Below, in pieces: positions 17,989-26,657 of a stretch of DNA of 64,000 nt. The stretch is taken from positions 124,001 to 188,000 of the forward strand of contig NZ_JACZCQ010000002.1 of the NCBI RefSeq assembly GCF_014904705.1. The letters are read 5' to 3'. The position numbers and the translations under genes were made by a program. Positions within the stretch are counted from its first letter, which is position 1; each line of letters opens with the position of its first letter. This DNA is from Nisaea sediminum. Lineage in GTDB: Bacteria; Pseudomonadota; Alphaproteobacteria; Thalassobaculales; Thalassobaculaceae. The notes under the pieces were generated by a model that worked only from the letters and a program-made list of their open reading frames with translations, did no database searches and was not told the DNA's origin.

Positions 17989-18642
17989 TCACGCTCCATC
18001 TTCCGCGTCGAGCAGTTCAAACTGGCCGTCATCTTCCTCGTTGTCGTCCTCGTCATCGCTGTCGTCGCCCATGGCGATGGACGTGAGGCCAGGCCGCTTG
18101 TCGAGCATCCCGGCTGCTTTCAGCTCCTCGAGACCCGGCAGATCGGCGAGCGAGCTCAGGCCGAAATGGTCGAGAAAGGCCTCGGTCGTTCCCCAGGTCA
18201 ACGGGCGGCCCGGCACCTGCCGGCGTCCGCGCGGCTGGATCCAGCCGGCCTCGAGAAGCGCGTCCAGCGTCCCTTTGCTGACCGCGACACCGCGGATTTC
18301 CTCGATGTCGGCCCGGGTAACCGGTTCGTGATAGGCGATGATGGACAGCGTCTCCAGCGCCGCGCGGGAGAGTTTGCGTCGGACCGCGACTTCGATGCGC
18401 AGCGCCTCGCCGATATCAGGCGCGGTGCGGAAGGCCCAGCGGTCCTTGACGGTTACAAGATGGATACCGCGATCGGCATAGCGCTTCTGCAGGGCCGCGA
18501 GGATCGGCTCCGCCGTGACACCGTCCGGCAGGCGCTCGGAAATCTCCGCGGCCGAAAGCGGGTCCTTGCTCGCGAACAGCAGAGCTTCGACGATCCGCTC
18601 GGCCCGGCTCGGCCCGCTATTCTCGGTCTGGTCGGAACTCAC
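17989..18642 (-). CDS. scpB: Segregation and condensation protein B
   Basis: A winged-helix (kleisin-associated, kite) subunit of the SMC-ScpAB chromosome-condensation complex. It has 217 residues. Family features: RIVEALLFASKDPLSAAEISERLP at the N-terminus, LSRAALETLSIIAYHEPVTRADIEEIRGV and GRRQVPGRPLTWGTTEAFLDHFGL. The C-terminal tail is extremely acidic (SDDEDDNEEDD). It overlaps the end of scpA by four bases, so the two are translationally coupled. Confidence 0.95.
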   Translation of the reverse strand: MSSDQTENSGPSRAERIVEALLFASKDPLSAAEISERLPDGVTAEPILAALQKRYADRGIHLVTVKDRWAFRTAPDIGEALRIEVAVRRKLSRAALETLSIIAYHEPVTRADIEEIRGVAVSKGTLDALLEAGWIQPRGRRQVPGRPLTWGTTEAFLDHFGLSSLADLPGLEELKAAGMLDKRPGLTSIAMGDDSDDEDDNEEDDGQFELLDAEDGA

Positions 18643-19439
18643 GCATCGCCCTCCCGGGAGCGGAAATAGATCGGCTGGAACGTCCCCGACTGGTTGAGCT
18701 CGGCCTTACCGTCCTTCACCAGCTGCAGCGAGGCGACGAAGGTCGAGGCGATCGCGGAGCGCATCCGGAGCCCCTTCCGGAGGCCTTCAGGCAGGAAGGA
18801 AAACAGAGTCTGCCATTCGGGTACAGCGCCCAGCACCCGGCTCAGCCGCTTGACCGCATCCTCGACGGAATAGAGATGGGTCGCCTCGATCTTCAGCGCG
18901 AGCCGGTCGTGCCGGACCCGGTGATCGGCATAGGCCCGAAGCAGTTCGTAGAGCGTGACGTCATAGACCGCACGGCGACGGACCGAGATGCGGTCCCCCT
19001 GCCCGCGGGCGAAGAAATCGCTGCCGAACTGCGGACGCGCCATCAGCGCCTCGCCCGCCTGCTGCATCGCCTCGAGGCGCATGAGCTGGAACCTGAGCGC
19101 TTCGGCCAGCTCCTCCGGCGTCTGCTCCTCCTCTTCCTTCTCCGCGGGAGGCAGCAGGAGACGGGATTTCAGGTAGGCGAGCCAAGCCGCCATGACGAGA
19201 TAGTCGGCGGCGAGTTCCAGGTTTAGCTTCTGCGCCTGATTGACAAAGGCGAGATACTGCTCGGCGAGCTGCAGCACCGAGACATGGATCAGATCCACCT
19301 TCTGTTCCCGCGCAAGCTGCAGCAGCACGTCGATCGGACCTTCGAAACCGTCGATATTGAGGAACAGCGAGAGCTGCACCGGCTCGCGCCGCCTGCGGTG
19401 ATCAGGCTCCGGGCTCTCGAATGCCCCCGTATCGCTCAT
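18639..19439 (-). CDS. scpA: Segregation and condensation protein A (kleisin)
   Basis: The kleisin subunit that bridges SMC heads. From the ATG at 19439 the protein has 266 residues. The family start is FLNIDGFEGPIDVLLQLAREQKVDL, with YLVMAAWLAYLKSRLLLPP in the middle and a winged-helix C-terminus. The frame stays open far upstream, across the M50 protease gene on the same strand, but that sequence is unrelated arginine-rich shadow translation, so the start is set at MSDTGAFESPEPD. The gene begins 8 bases after the end of the M50 gene and is coupled to scpB downstream. Confidence 0.95.
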   Translation of the reverse strand: MSDTGAFESPEPDHRRRREPVQLSLFLNIDGFEGPIDVLLQLAREQKVDLIHVSVLQLAEQYLAFVNQAQKLNLELAADYLVMAAWLAYLKSRLLLPPAEKEEEEQTPEELAEALRFQLMRLEAMQQAGEALMARPQFGSDFFARGQGDRISVRRRAVYDVTLYELLRAYADHRVRHDRLALKIEATHLYSVEDAVKRLSRVLGAVPEWQTLFSFLPEGLRKGLRMRSAIASTFVASLQLVKDGKAELNQSGTFQPIYFRSREGDA

Positions 19440-19447
19440 ACGCTCTC

Positions 19448-20155
19448 TCAGATCTGCCCTGTCAGCATCAGCACGAATTGTAGCAGATAATGCACGCCGA
19501 TCATGACCAGGCGCATGAGATAATTGAGTTCGATGCCGATCTCGCGTCCGATGAAGGGCAGCAGGAACAGCAAACCGACGACGATGAAGATTCCATAGCG
19601 CTCGAGCCGGACATAGCGACGGGCAAGCTCGTAGGGCAGCAGACCTGTCACGATCCGCCCGCCATCGAGCGGCGGAATGGGAAGCATGTTGAAGACCGCC
19701 AGCACCAGGTTGAGCAGCACCCCGTTGATCAGCGTCTGTTCCCACCATGCGCCGAACCATTCCGGGAACCAGGTGACCGTGTGCAGCAGCGCGGACGCGG
19801 CTATGGCGAGCAGGACATTGATCCCGGGACCGGCGGCCGCGACCAGCATCATGTCGCGCCGCGGATTGTTGAGGCGCGACATGGCAACCGGCACGGGTTT
19901 CGCGTATCCAAACACGAACGGCGTTCCGGCAAGCGCCCAGCCCGAGATGATGCACAGGATCGGCAGGACGATGGTACCGAATTTGTCGATATGGGCGAAG
20001 GGATTGAGCGTGACCCGCCCCAGCAGCCGCGCCGTCGGATCGCCGCACAGATTGGCGACGAACCCGTGTGCCGCCTCGTGCATGGTGATGGCGATCAGCA
20101 CCGGCAGCGCCCAGATCGAGGCGGTAAAGAGAATGTCGGAGACGAAGTTTTCCAT
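19448..20155 (-). CDS. Site-2 protease family (M50) membrane metalloprotease
   Basis: A 235-residue polytopic intramembrane metalloprotease of the M50/S2P type. The zinc motif HEAAH is in AITMHEAAHGFVANLCGDPTA near residue 27, and the second metal-binding block is NMLPIPPLDGGRI near residue 160. GPGINVLLAIAAS lies between. There is no PDZ domain, so it is the short YwhC-like class, not RseP. Substrate unknown. Its ATG overlaps the TGA of nagZ, and scpA follows 8 bases later. A nagZ-M50-scpA order is one I have seen widely in alphaproteobacteria. Confidence 0.9.
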   Translation of the reverse strand: MENFVSDILFTASIWALPVLIAITMHEAAHGFVANLCGDPTARLLGRVTLNPFAHIDKFGTIVLPILCIISGWALAGTPFVFGYAKPVPVAMSRLNNPRRDMMLVAAAGPGINVLLAIAASALLHTVTWFPEWFGAWWEQTLINGVLLNLVLAVFNMLPIPPLDGGRIVTGLLPYELARRYVRLERYGIFIVVGLLFLLPFIGREIGIELNYLMRLVMIGVHYLLQFVLMLTGQI

Positions 20156-21174
20156 CAGGAGGCCGTGCCGGACAGCTCGGCGAAGGACGCGAGCAGTTCC
20201 TCCCGGTTAGCCGGTTGCGCCTCCCTGCGGATCCGTTCCATGAACGTGAGCACCATATCCGCCCGGCGTAGCGCGTCTCCGGACAGGGCCGGAACGGCGC
20301 CCGCAATCTCCCGCATCTCGTCCATTTCCCCATTGCAGTGCAGGACGACATCACATCCCGCCTCGAGGGCACGCGCAGAGGAGACGGCGAGCGGCTCGGC
20401 GAGCGCCTTCATGGAGATGTCGTCGGTCATCAGGAGGCCGTCGAACCCGATTTCCCCGCGGATGCTGTCCCGGACGACCTTCGCCGAGACCGTCGCCGCG
20501 TTCTCGGCGTCCAGCGCCTCGTAGATCACATGCGCCGTCATCGCCATCGGGAGACTTGCGAGCGCCTTGAAGGGCGCGAAATCCACTTCCGTCAGCGTAT
20601 CGTGCGCGGCATCCACCCGCGGCAGAGCGTGATGGCTGTCAACACCGGCGCGGCCATGTCCCGGGATATGCTTCATGACCGGCGCGACACCGCCGGCGGC
20701 GAGACCTTCGGCCTGCGCCCGACCGAGGCGGGCGACTGTCTCCACATCGCCTGCAAAGGCGCGATCGCCGATCACGTCATGTGCGCCGTCCTGGCGCACG
20801 TCGAGCAACGGCAGGCAATCGACATCGACGCCGCAGGCCGTCAGTTCAGCCGCGATCAGACGGGCGTTCACCCGTGCCGCCTGCTCTGCGCGCACCGGGT
20901 TTTTACGGTACAGCTCTCCGAACAGGGCCGCCGGCGGCGCCTTCCGCCATGTCGGCGGCTTCAGCCGCTGCACGCGACCACCTTCCTGGTCGATCAGCAC
21001 CGGGGCATGGTGCTCGACGCAATCCCGCAGCTCCTCCGTTAGCATACGGATCTGCTCAGGACTCTCGCAGTTTCGCTGAAAAAGAATAAAACCGAACGGT
21101 TCGGTCTCGACGAAGAACTGCCGCTCGGTCCGGGACAGTTCCGGCCCGGCACAGCCGAGAATCAGGGCGCGCAT
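20155..21174 (-). CDS. nagZ: Beta-N-acetylhexosaminidase NagZ
   Basis: A cytoplasmic family-3 glycosidase of peptidoglycan recycling that removes GlcNAc from anhydromuropeptides. 339 residues from ATG 21174. Motifs: GFILFQRNCESPEQIRML, LIDQEGGRVQRL, then the NagZ catalytic loop KHIPGHGRAGVDSHHALP (histidine general acid) and GLLMTDDISMKAL, which carries the nucleophile aspartate. The frame is open further upstream, but homology starts at MRALILGCAGPEL. It lies 13 bases after the SPOR gene. Confidence 0.95.
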   Translation of the reverse strand: MRALILGCAGPELSRTERQFFVETEPFGFILFQRNCESPEQIRMLTEELRDCVEHHAPVLIDQEGGRVQRLKPPTWRKAPPAALFGELYRKNPVRAEQAARVNARLIAAELTACGVDVDCLPLLDVRQDGAHDVIGDRAFAGDVETVARLGRAQAEGLAAGGVAPVMKHIPGHGRAGVDSHHALPRVDAAHDTLTEVDFAPFKALASLPMAMTAHVIYEALDAENAATVSAKVVRDSIRGEIGFDGLLMTDDISMKALAEPLAVSSARALEAGCDVVLHCNGEMDEMREIAGAVPALSGDALRRADMVLTFMERIRREAQPANREELLASFAELSGTAS

Positions 21175-21187
21175 AGGCGGATCCGAT

Positions 21188-22128
21188 CTAGCGTTTGACG
21201 ACGAGGCAGGCCTGGCCCTTGGCCTTGAGCGCGGTGCAGGCGTCCTTTGCCGCATCCTCCGTCAGGGGACCTCCCTGAACCCGGAAAAAGACGCCGTTCG
21301 CCGTGCTGATGCGCTGGTAGGTCGGCTGCAGTCCGCCGAGCAGAGACTTGTTGGCAGTCTGAACCCGGGCCCACTCCTTTTCGGCCGCCGCTTCTGTGCG
21401 CAGGGCCGCGATCTGGATATTGAAGCCCCCGGCGGCGGGCGCCTTCGGTGCTGTTGTCGGTGCCGCGGCCGCCGTTTCAGCCGGTTTCGGTGCCGGTGCG
21501 GCGGGCTTCGGTGCTTCGGCCGCCGTGGCGGGCGCTGGCACCGGTGTTGGGGCCGGAGCCGGCGGCGGCGGCACAAGGGCTTTCGGCGCCGTCACGTCCG
21601 GCGCTTTCGCGGGCGGAATGGTCTCGGGCCCTCTCGGAGCGGGGGTGGTCTCGGCGGGTGCGACGGCAACCGTCGCACTGTCAGTCGGGGCTTCGGGCGC
21701 CGGGGCGGCGGGCAGGGGCTCTGGGGGGGGGACGGGCGTTTCCGGCGGGGGGGGGAGGGGTTCGGCCCCGCCGGCAGAAGGCGTTCGACCCTGCCTTCAC
21801 CGTTCTGCGCGCCGCGGCCGGAACCGAGATCGTCGAGCACCAGCTTGTCCTGATGCGGTACCTGCATGCCGCCCGGCGAATCCGGGCGCACTTTCGAGGG
21901 GCTGTCGTCTGCCTTGATCAGGGGCGCCGCCGTCTCGCTGCCGATCCGCCGGCCCTGGTCGTAGGCGTACCAGACGACACCGGCGAAGGCGGTCACGGCC
22001 AACACGGCGGCGAGGATGGTCAGCCCCCGTCCCTTGCCGCGCTCTTCCGACATGAGCGGCGGCGGTCCAGGACGCTCGTCCTCCTCGATGATCCGCGGCC
22101 GTTCCGGTGCCCCCGAATGCAAGCTCAT
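21188..22128 (-). pseudogene. SPOR-domain cell-division-type protein, reading frame broken
   Basis: Two overlapping frames together make one typical SPOR protein. The first (22128 down to about 21770) gives a cytoplasmic N-terminus, one membrane helix (GLTILAAVLAVTAFAGVVWYAY) and a periplasmic linker up to RVERLLPAG. It then turns into arginine-rich nonsense. The second, offset by one base, gives a normal proline/alanine linker (AEPLPPPPETPVPPPEPLP) followed by the SPOR domain (GGFNIQIAALRTEAAAEKEWARVQ to KGQACLVVKR, residues near the end). One extra base in or near the C-runs on the coding strand restores a full reading frame. So it is a sequencing indel, a true frameshift or a slippage-controlled gene. 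SPOR domains bind denuded glycan at the septum. Coupled to argS by a 4-base overlap. Confidence 0.85.
21723..21755. repeat. Two nine-base G homopolymers at the SPOR frame break
   Basis: On the plus strand there are nine G at 21723-21731 and nine G at 21747-21755, separated by 15 bases, with a further GGGG after one A. They lie in the proline-coding linker of the SPOR gene, at the place where its reading frame fails. Adding one base to the 21747-21755 run rejoins the two halves. Confidence 0.9.
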
Positions 22129-23882
22129 GCGCGCAGTTCCTCCACGGGCTCGACTCCGATCAGATCAAGACCGGAGGCGATCACGGTCTGGGTCGCCCGC
22201 ACCAATGCCAGCCGGGCCATGGTCAGCTCGCTGTCCTCGTCGACCAGGAAGCGCAGGGTCGTGTCTTCCTTGCCCTTGTTCCACAGACCGTGGAAGGCGG
22301 CGGCGACGTCGCCGAGATAGAAGGCGATCCGGTGCGGTTCGTGTGCCTCGGCGGCGCTTTCGACCGTGCGGGGCCATGCGAGCAACGTTTTCATGAGACC
22401 AAGCTCGGCGGGATCGGTCAAGCGGTCGAGCACTACCGACGCGAGAGCGGTTCCGGAAAGATTGGCGCCGTTCATGGCCTCCTCGGCATGCCGGAGCACG
22501 GAATGGCAGCGCGCATGGGCATACTGGACGTAGAAGACCGGATTTTCGCGGCTCTGCTCGGTGACTTTCTTGAAATCGAACTCAAGGGTCTGGTCATTGC
22601 GCCGGGTCAGCATGATGAAACGGAGCACGTCCTTGCCGACCGAATCGATGACATCCCGCATGGTCACGAAGGTGCCCGCGCGCTTCGACATCTTCACCGG
22701 CTTGCCGCCATCCATCAGGTGCACGAGCTGGCACAGTTTCACGTCGAGTTCGCCCTCGCCGCCTGTGACGGCCTTCACCGCCGCCTTCATGCGCTTGACA
22801 TAGCCGCCGTGGTCGGCGCCCCAGATGTTGATCATGTCGGCATAGCCGCGCCGGTATTTATCCAGATGATAGGCGATATCGTTGGCGAAATAGGTCCAGG
22901 TACCGTCCGACTTCTGGATCGGCCGGTCGACATCGTCGCCGAATTCGGTCGCCTTGAAGAGCCGCTGCGGGCGCGGCTCCCAGTCGTCCGGCTTCTTACC
23001 CTTCGGCGGCTCGAGCACGCCGGTATAGAGCAAATCGCGGCCTTCGAGCGTCTCCATGACCATGTCGACAGCACCGGCCTCGACCAGCGCCTTCTCCGAG
23101 CTGTAGACCGCCATGTCGACGCCAAGGAGGCCCAGATCTTCCTTGATCCAGCCCATGATCTCGGAGATCGCGAAGGCGCGGATTTCCGGAAGCCACTCGG
23201 CTTCGTCCTTGCCGAGCCACTTGTCCCCGTCCCGCTTGGCAAGCGCCTCTCCGACATCCTTCAGATATTCGCCGGGATAAAGGCCTTCCGGAATGGTGCC
23301 GATTTCCTCGCCGAGCGCCTCCCGATAGCGGAGATAGGTGGATCGCCCCACGGTATCGACCTGGGCGCCAGCATCGTTGATGTAATACTCGCGGAGGACA
23401 TCGAACCCAGCCTTTACCAGGAGCGAAGCGAGCGCGTCGCCAACGATCGCGCCGCGGGCATGGGCGGCATGAAGCGGGCCCGTCGGGTTGGCGGAAACGT
23501 ATTCCACCATCACCTTCCGGCCCTTGCCCATGCCGGACGCGCCGTAGGCAATGCCGGCTTTCAGCAGGTCTGCGACAGCGCTGCGCCAGAATGCGTCCGC
23601 GATCCGAAGATTGATGAAACCGGGACCGGCGATTTCCACCTCCGTGACCTCGTCCCATCCGCGCATCCGCTCTGCCAGCATGTCCGCGATGTCCCGCGGC
23701 TTCATGCCCGCCGGTTTCGCCAGCACCATGGCCGCGTTGGTCGCGATGTCGCCATGCGAGGGATCCCGAGGCGGCTCGACCACGGCCCGGCTCGCATCGA
23801 TGCCGGCCGGTAGTGCTCCATTCGCCGACAGCGATTCGAGTTCTGCGTTAAGTTTGGACTGGAAGTGATTGAAAACGTTCAT
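22125..23882 (-). CDS. argS: Arginyl-tRNA synthetase
   Basis: A class I synthetase that charges tRNA-Arg, 585 residues. The N-terminal Add1 domain is followed by the HIGH-type motif in [40 protein letters not shown], the KMSKS-type motif [18 protein letters not shown] and a DALR anticodon-binding domain with RKNP-like [14 protein letters not shown]. It starts on the stop of dgt (TGATG overlap) and its last four bases overlap the SPOR gene start. Confidence 0.97.
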   Translation of the reverse strand: MNVFNHFQSKLNAELESLSANGALPAGIDASRAVVEPPRDPSHGDIATNAAMVLAKPAGMKPRDIADMLAERMRGWDEVTEVEIAGPGFINLRIADAFWRSAVADLLKAGIAYGASGMGKGRKVMVEYVSANPTGPLHAAHARGAIVGDALASLLVKAGFDVLREYYINDAGAQVDTVGRSTYLRYREALGEEIGTIPEGLYPGEYLKDVGEALAKRDGDKWLGKDEAEWLPEIRAFAISEIMGWIKEDLGLLGVDMAVYSSEKALVEAGAVDMVMETLEGRDLLYTGVLEPPKGKKPDDWEPRPQRLFKATEFGDDVDRPIQKSDGTWTYFANDIAYHLDKYRRGYADMINIWGADHGGYVKRMKAAVKAVTGGEGELDVKLCQLVHLMDGGKPVKMSKRAGTFVTMRDVIDSVGKDVLRFIMLTRRNDQTLEFDFKKVTEQSRENPVFYVQYAHARCHSVLRHAEEAMNGANLSGTALASVVLDRLTDPAELGLMKTLLAWPRTVESAAEAHEPHRIAFYLGDVAAAFHGLWNKGKEDTTLRFLVDEDSELTMARLALVRATQTVIASGLDLIGVEPVEELRA

Positions 23883-25090
23883 CAGGTCTTCGCATTCAGG
23901 TCAAAGAGACGGGCATGCTCGATCATCGCGTAGCGATCTGTCATGCCTGCAATATAGTCGGCAACGAGGCGGGCCTGCTTGCTTTCCTCGATATCGCCGG
24001 GCTGGTCGTTGCCGGTGCGCTGCCACTGTGCCGGCAGGCAGTTCGGCTCCTTCATCAGAAGTTCGAACATGTCTGTCACCACACGGCGCGCCTTGCTCGC
24101 CATGCGGTTCACCTTGTAATGCCGGTACATGTTCTGGAACAGGAAGCTTTTCAATGCCTTGTTCCGTTCCTCCATCTCCGGGGAGAAGGAGATGATCGGC
24201 ACTGGCGCCTGGCGGATATCGTCGGCAGAGCGCGGTTTGTGCTCGGCCAGTCTTTTCCGGCTCTCCGTCAGCAGATCCTCGACCATGATGCCGATCAGGC
24301 GGCGGACGATCTCCTGCACCAGCTTCGAATTCGAAAGGTCGCCATAGGTATCTCGGACCTTCGCGACGATCTCGCCCGCGAGTGGCGCTTGCAACAATGT
24401 TTCGATACCGAACAGATTGGCGTGAAGCGCATCGTCGATGTCATGTGTGTGATACGCGATATCGTCTGAAATGGCCGCTACCTGCGCCTCCGCGCTGGCA
24501 TAACCGTTCAACTGCAATTGCAGTTTGCTGTCGAGCTCAGCGATGATCGGAGGCACCTCGCCCGCGCCATGCGGTCCAACAAGAGGACCGTTGTGCTTGA
24601 TGATCCCCTCGAGGGTCTCCCAGGTCGGATTAAGCCCATCGAAGGCCGCGTAGCGCTGTTCGAGGAGTGTCAGCACTCGCACGGTCTGAACATTGTGATC
24701 GAAACCGCCATAAGGCTGCATCACGGCGTCCAGCGCGTCCTCGCCGGCGTGTCCGAAGGGCGTGTGGCCCAGATCGTGCGCGAGAGCCAGCGCCTCCGCC
24801 AGGTCCTCGTTGAGCCCGAGCGAGCGGCTGATGGAGCGCGCGATCTGCGCGACCTCGAGACTGTGGGTCAGGCGCGTGCGGTAATAATCGCCTTCGTGAT
24901 AGACGAAGACCTGGGTCTTGTATTCGAGCCGCCGGAAGGCGCCAGAATGCAGGATCCGGTCGCGGTCGCGCTGGAACGGCGTACGCTCGCGCGCCTCCGG
25001 CTCCGAAAACTGCCGGCCGCGGCTGTTCCGGAAATCCACGGCGTAGGGAGCGAACTGCTGTTTCAGCGTCCAGTTCTGGGACTCGGGCAT
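23882..25090 (-). CDS. dgt: dGTP triphosphohydrolase-like HD protein
   Basis: An HD-domain enzyme predicted to hydrolyse dNTPs to deoxynucleosides and triphosphate, 402 residues. Key motifs: [37 protein letters not shown] (metal H), [19 protein letters not shown] (the HD pair) and [14 protein letters not shown]. It belongs to the shorter class 2-like dGTPase group. It heads the long operon that runs through argS, the SPOR gene, nagZ, the M50 protease, scpA and scpB. It is divergent from erpA. Confidence 0.93.
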   Translation of the reverse strand: MPESQNWTLKQQFAPYAVDFRNSRGRQFSEPEARERTPFQRDRDRILHSGAFRRLEYKTQVFVYHEGDYYRTRLTHSLEVAQIARSISRSLGLNEDLAEALALAHDLGHTPFGHAGEDALDAVMQPYGGFDHNVQTVRVLTLLEQRYAAFDGLNPTWETLEGIIKHNGPLVGPHGAGEVPPIIAELDSKLQLQLNGYASAEAQVAAISDDIAYHTHDIDDALHANLFGIETLLQAPLAGEIVAKVRDTYGDLSNSKLVQEIVRRLIGIMVEDLLTESRKRLAEHKPRSADDIRQAPVPIISFSPEMEERNKALKSFLFQNMYRHYKVNRMASKARRVVTDMFELLMKEPNCLPAQWQRTGNDQPGDIEESKQARLVADYIAGMTDRYAMIEHARLFDLNAKT

Positions 25091-25194
25091 GAGAGTGGGC
25101 CGGGTGCGATTCGAACTGGGCGGAACCTACTCTCGGGAGGGTCCGGGCGCAATGGCAGCGACCGGGAAACGGATTGAATTCGCGGGCGGAAACA

Positions 25195-25222
25195 TTACTT
25201 TTTTCAAAGAACAGTGCATAAT
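25195..25222 (+). promoter_or_regulatory. Weak candidate promoter for erpA
   Basis: TTACTT (25195-25200) and CATAAT (25217-25222) are spaced by 16 bases, in an AT-rich island within the divergent dgt-erpA gap. The predicted start would leave about 30 bases before the erpA ATG. Confidence 0.35.
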
Positions 25223-25258
25223 CGCGCCTCGCGCGCCACGAACCATGCTGGAGCGGCC

Positions 25259-25648
25259 ATGAGCCTCGCCGAAAATACATCTTCCGAGAACGGGTCCCCG
25301 GTTCCGCCGACCGGCGGACGGAGCTTTAGCCTGACCGAAAGCGCGGCGAAACGGATCACGGCGCTTCTGGAGCAGGAAGAGAACGGCGCGGCCAAATTCA
25401 TGCGGGTCTCCGTCGAAGGCGGCGGCTGCTCGGGCTTCCAGTACGATTTCGGCTTCGACGACGAGATCCGGGACGACGACCACACTTTCGTCAGTCACGG
25501 CGTGAAGGTCGTGGTGGACGACATGTCGCTCGATCTCCTGAACGGCGGTGAACTGGACTATGTCAACGAGCTGCTCGGCGCCTATTTCCAGGTCACGAAT
25601 CCAAACGCCTCCTCCTCCTGCGGCTGCGGCACCTCCTTCTCGATCTGA
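25259..25648 (+). CDS. erpA: Iron-sulfur cluster insertion protein ErpA
   Basis: An A-type carrier that delivers Fe-S clusters to apoproteins. 129 residues from the ATG at 25259. The three cluster-binding cysteines are visible: GGGCSGFQYDFGF and the C-terminal SSCGCGTSFSI. LTESAAKRITALL opens the domain. The N-terminus carries a roughly 20-residue polar extension. An upstream in-frame ATG (25214) would add MHNRASRATNHAG, which is not family-like. Likely monocistronic or followed by xthA about 100 bases later. Confidence 0.93.
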   Translation: MSLAENTSSENGSPVPPTGGRSFSLTESAAKRITALLEQEENGAAKFMRVSVEGGGCSGFQYDFGFDDEIRDDDHTFVSHGVKVVVDDMSLDLLNGGELDYVNELLGAYFQVTNPNASSSCGCGTSFSI

Positions 25649-25748
25649 TCCGGTTTCCGGGCATTTTTTCGAACCGGCTTGGCCGGCCGCGACGGGCGGG
25701 GCAGTATGCTCTTCCTCGCCCATCTCTAGCCCGGAGCGGTTCTCTCCC

Positions 25749-26519
25749 ATGAAAGTGGCCACCTGGAACGTCAATTCGATCAAGGCCCGGCTCCCGAATG
25801 TCCTGGAATGGCTCGACAGCTTCCAGCCGGACGTTGCGCTGCTGCAGGAAACCAAGACGGTGGACGATAATTTCCCCCGCCTCGAAATCGAGGAACGCGG
25901 CTACAAGGTGCTCGCGCACGGGCAGAAGAGCTACAACGGCGTCGCGATCCTCTCGAAACACGAGATCGAGGATCCGCTGACCGGCCTTCCAGGCGACGAT
26001 GGAGACGAACAGGCCCGCTACGCCGAAGGCACGATCAATGGGATCCGTTTCGCCACCATCTACCTGCCGAACGGCAATCCGGTCGATACCGAGAAGTTTC
26101 CCTACAAGCTCGGCTGGATGAAGCGCCTGAAGGCGCGCGCGGCCGAACTGCTGGCCTCCGAAATCCCGGTTGTATTGGCTGGCGACTACAACGTCATTCC
26201 GGCGGATGTCGACGTGCACGATCCCGCCGCCTGGGCAGGCGACGCGCTCTGTCAGCCGGAATCCCGCGCCGCCTTCCGCGAGATTCTGCATCTTGGCTAT
26301 ATCGACGCCTACCGGATCTACAACACGGCGCCGCACCGCTACAGTTTCTGGGATTATCAGGGCGGCGCTTGGCAGAACGATCACGGTGTGCGGATCGACC
26401 ATCTGCTGCTCTCGCCCCAGGCCGCAGACCGGCTAAGCGCCTCCGGGATCGACACCGCGCCGCGCGGCAAGCCCAAAGCCTCCGACCACACCCCGGTCTG
26501 GATCGAGCTGGCGGCCTGA
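25749..26519 (+). CDS. xthA: Exodeoxyribonuclease III
   Basis: An AP endonuclease and 3'-5' exonuclease of base-excision repair, EEP fold, 256 residues. Motifs in order: MKVATWNVNSIKARLPNVL (metal Asn), DVALLQETK (metal Glu), YNGVAILSKHEI, GIRFATIYLPNG, LAGDYNVIPADVDVHD (catalytic Asp-Asn), YSFWDY and the C-terminal RIDHLLLSP with SDHTPVWIEL. The ATG at 25749 starts the conserved strand; upstream frame is not homologous. The dispersed palindromic repeat follows its stop. Confidence 0.96.
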   Translation: MKVATWNVNSIKARLPNVLEWLDSFQPDVALLQETKTVDDNFPRLEIEERGYKVLAHGQKSYNGVAILSKHEIEDPLTGLPGDDGDEQARYAEGTINGIRFATIYLPNGNPVDTEKFPYKLGWMKRLKARAAELLASEIPVVLAGDYNVIPADVDVHDPAAWAGDALCQPESRAAFREILHLGYIDAYRIYNTAPHRYSFWDYQGGAWQNDHGVRIDHLLLSPQAADRLSASGIDTAPRGKPKASDHTPVWIELAA

Positions 26520-26545
26520 TCGGCCCTTCGTTTTGTTTTTAAGTT

Positions 26546-26625
26546 GTCATCCCCACGGAAGTGGGGACCCAGAGAACCTAGAGCGGTGAACTGGATCCCT
26601 GGGTTCCCGCTTTTGCGGGAATGAC
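26546..26625. repeat. About 80-bp palindromic dispersed-type repeat (REP/MITE-like)
   Basis: Imperfect inverted arms of 27 bases (26546-26572 and 26599-26625) begin GTCATCCCC... and end ...GGGAATGAC. Each arm contains its own small hairpin (CCCCAC-GGAA-GTGGGG and CCCGC-TTTT-GCGGG). When translated the arms give the familiar peptides HSRKSGNPG and VIPAKAGTQ, which recur in many proteobacterial genomes as intergenic repeats. It lies between the convergent xthA and M81 genes. A single copy is present here. Confidence 0.8.
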
Positions 26626-26657
26626 GACAGGTGTGCGGTGAGAAGATACCGGAGCGC

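Noticed and set aside
18639-20372. A 577-residue version of ScpA starting at 20372
   Set aside because: The added 311 residues are arginine-rich out-of-frame reading of the M50 protease gene on the same strand; family sequence begins after 19439.
22107-23813. A 568-codon plus-strand frame antisense to argS
   Set aside because: The ArgS signature motifs are on the minus strand; the frame lacks a domain and a ribosome site.
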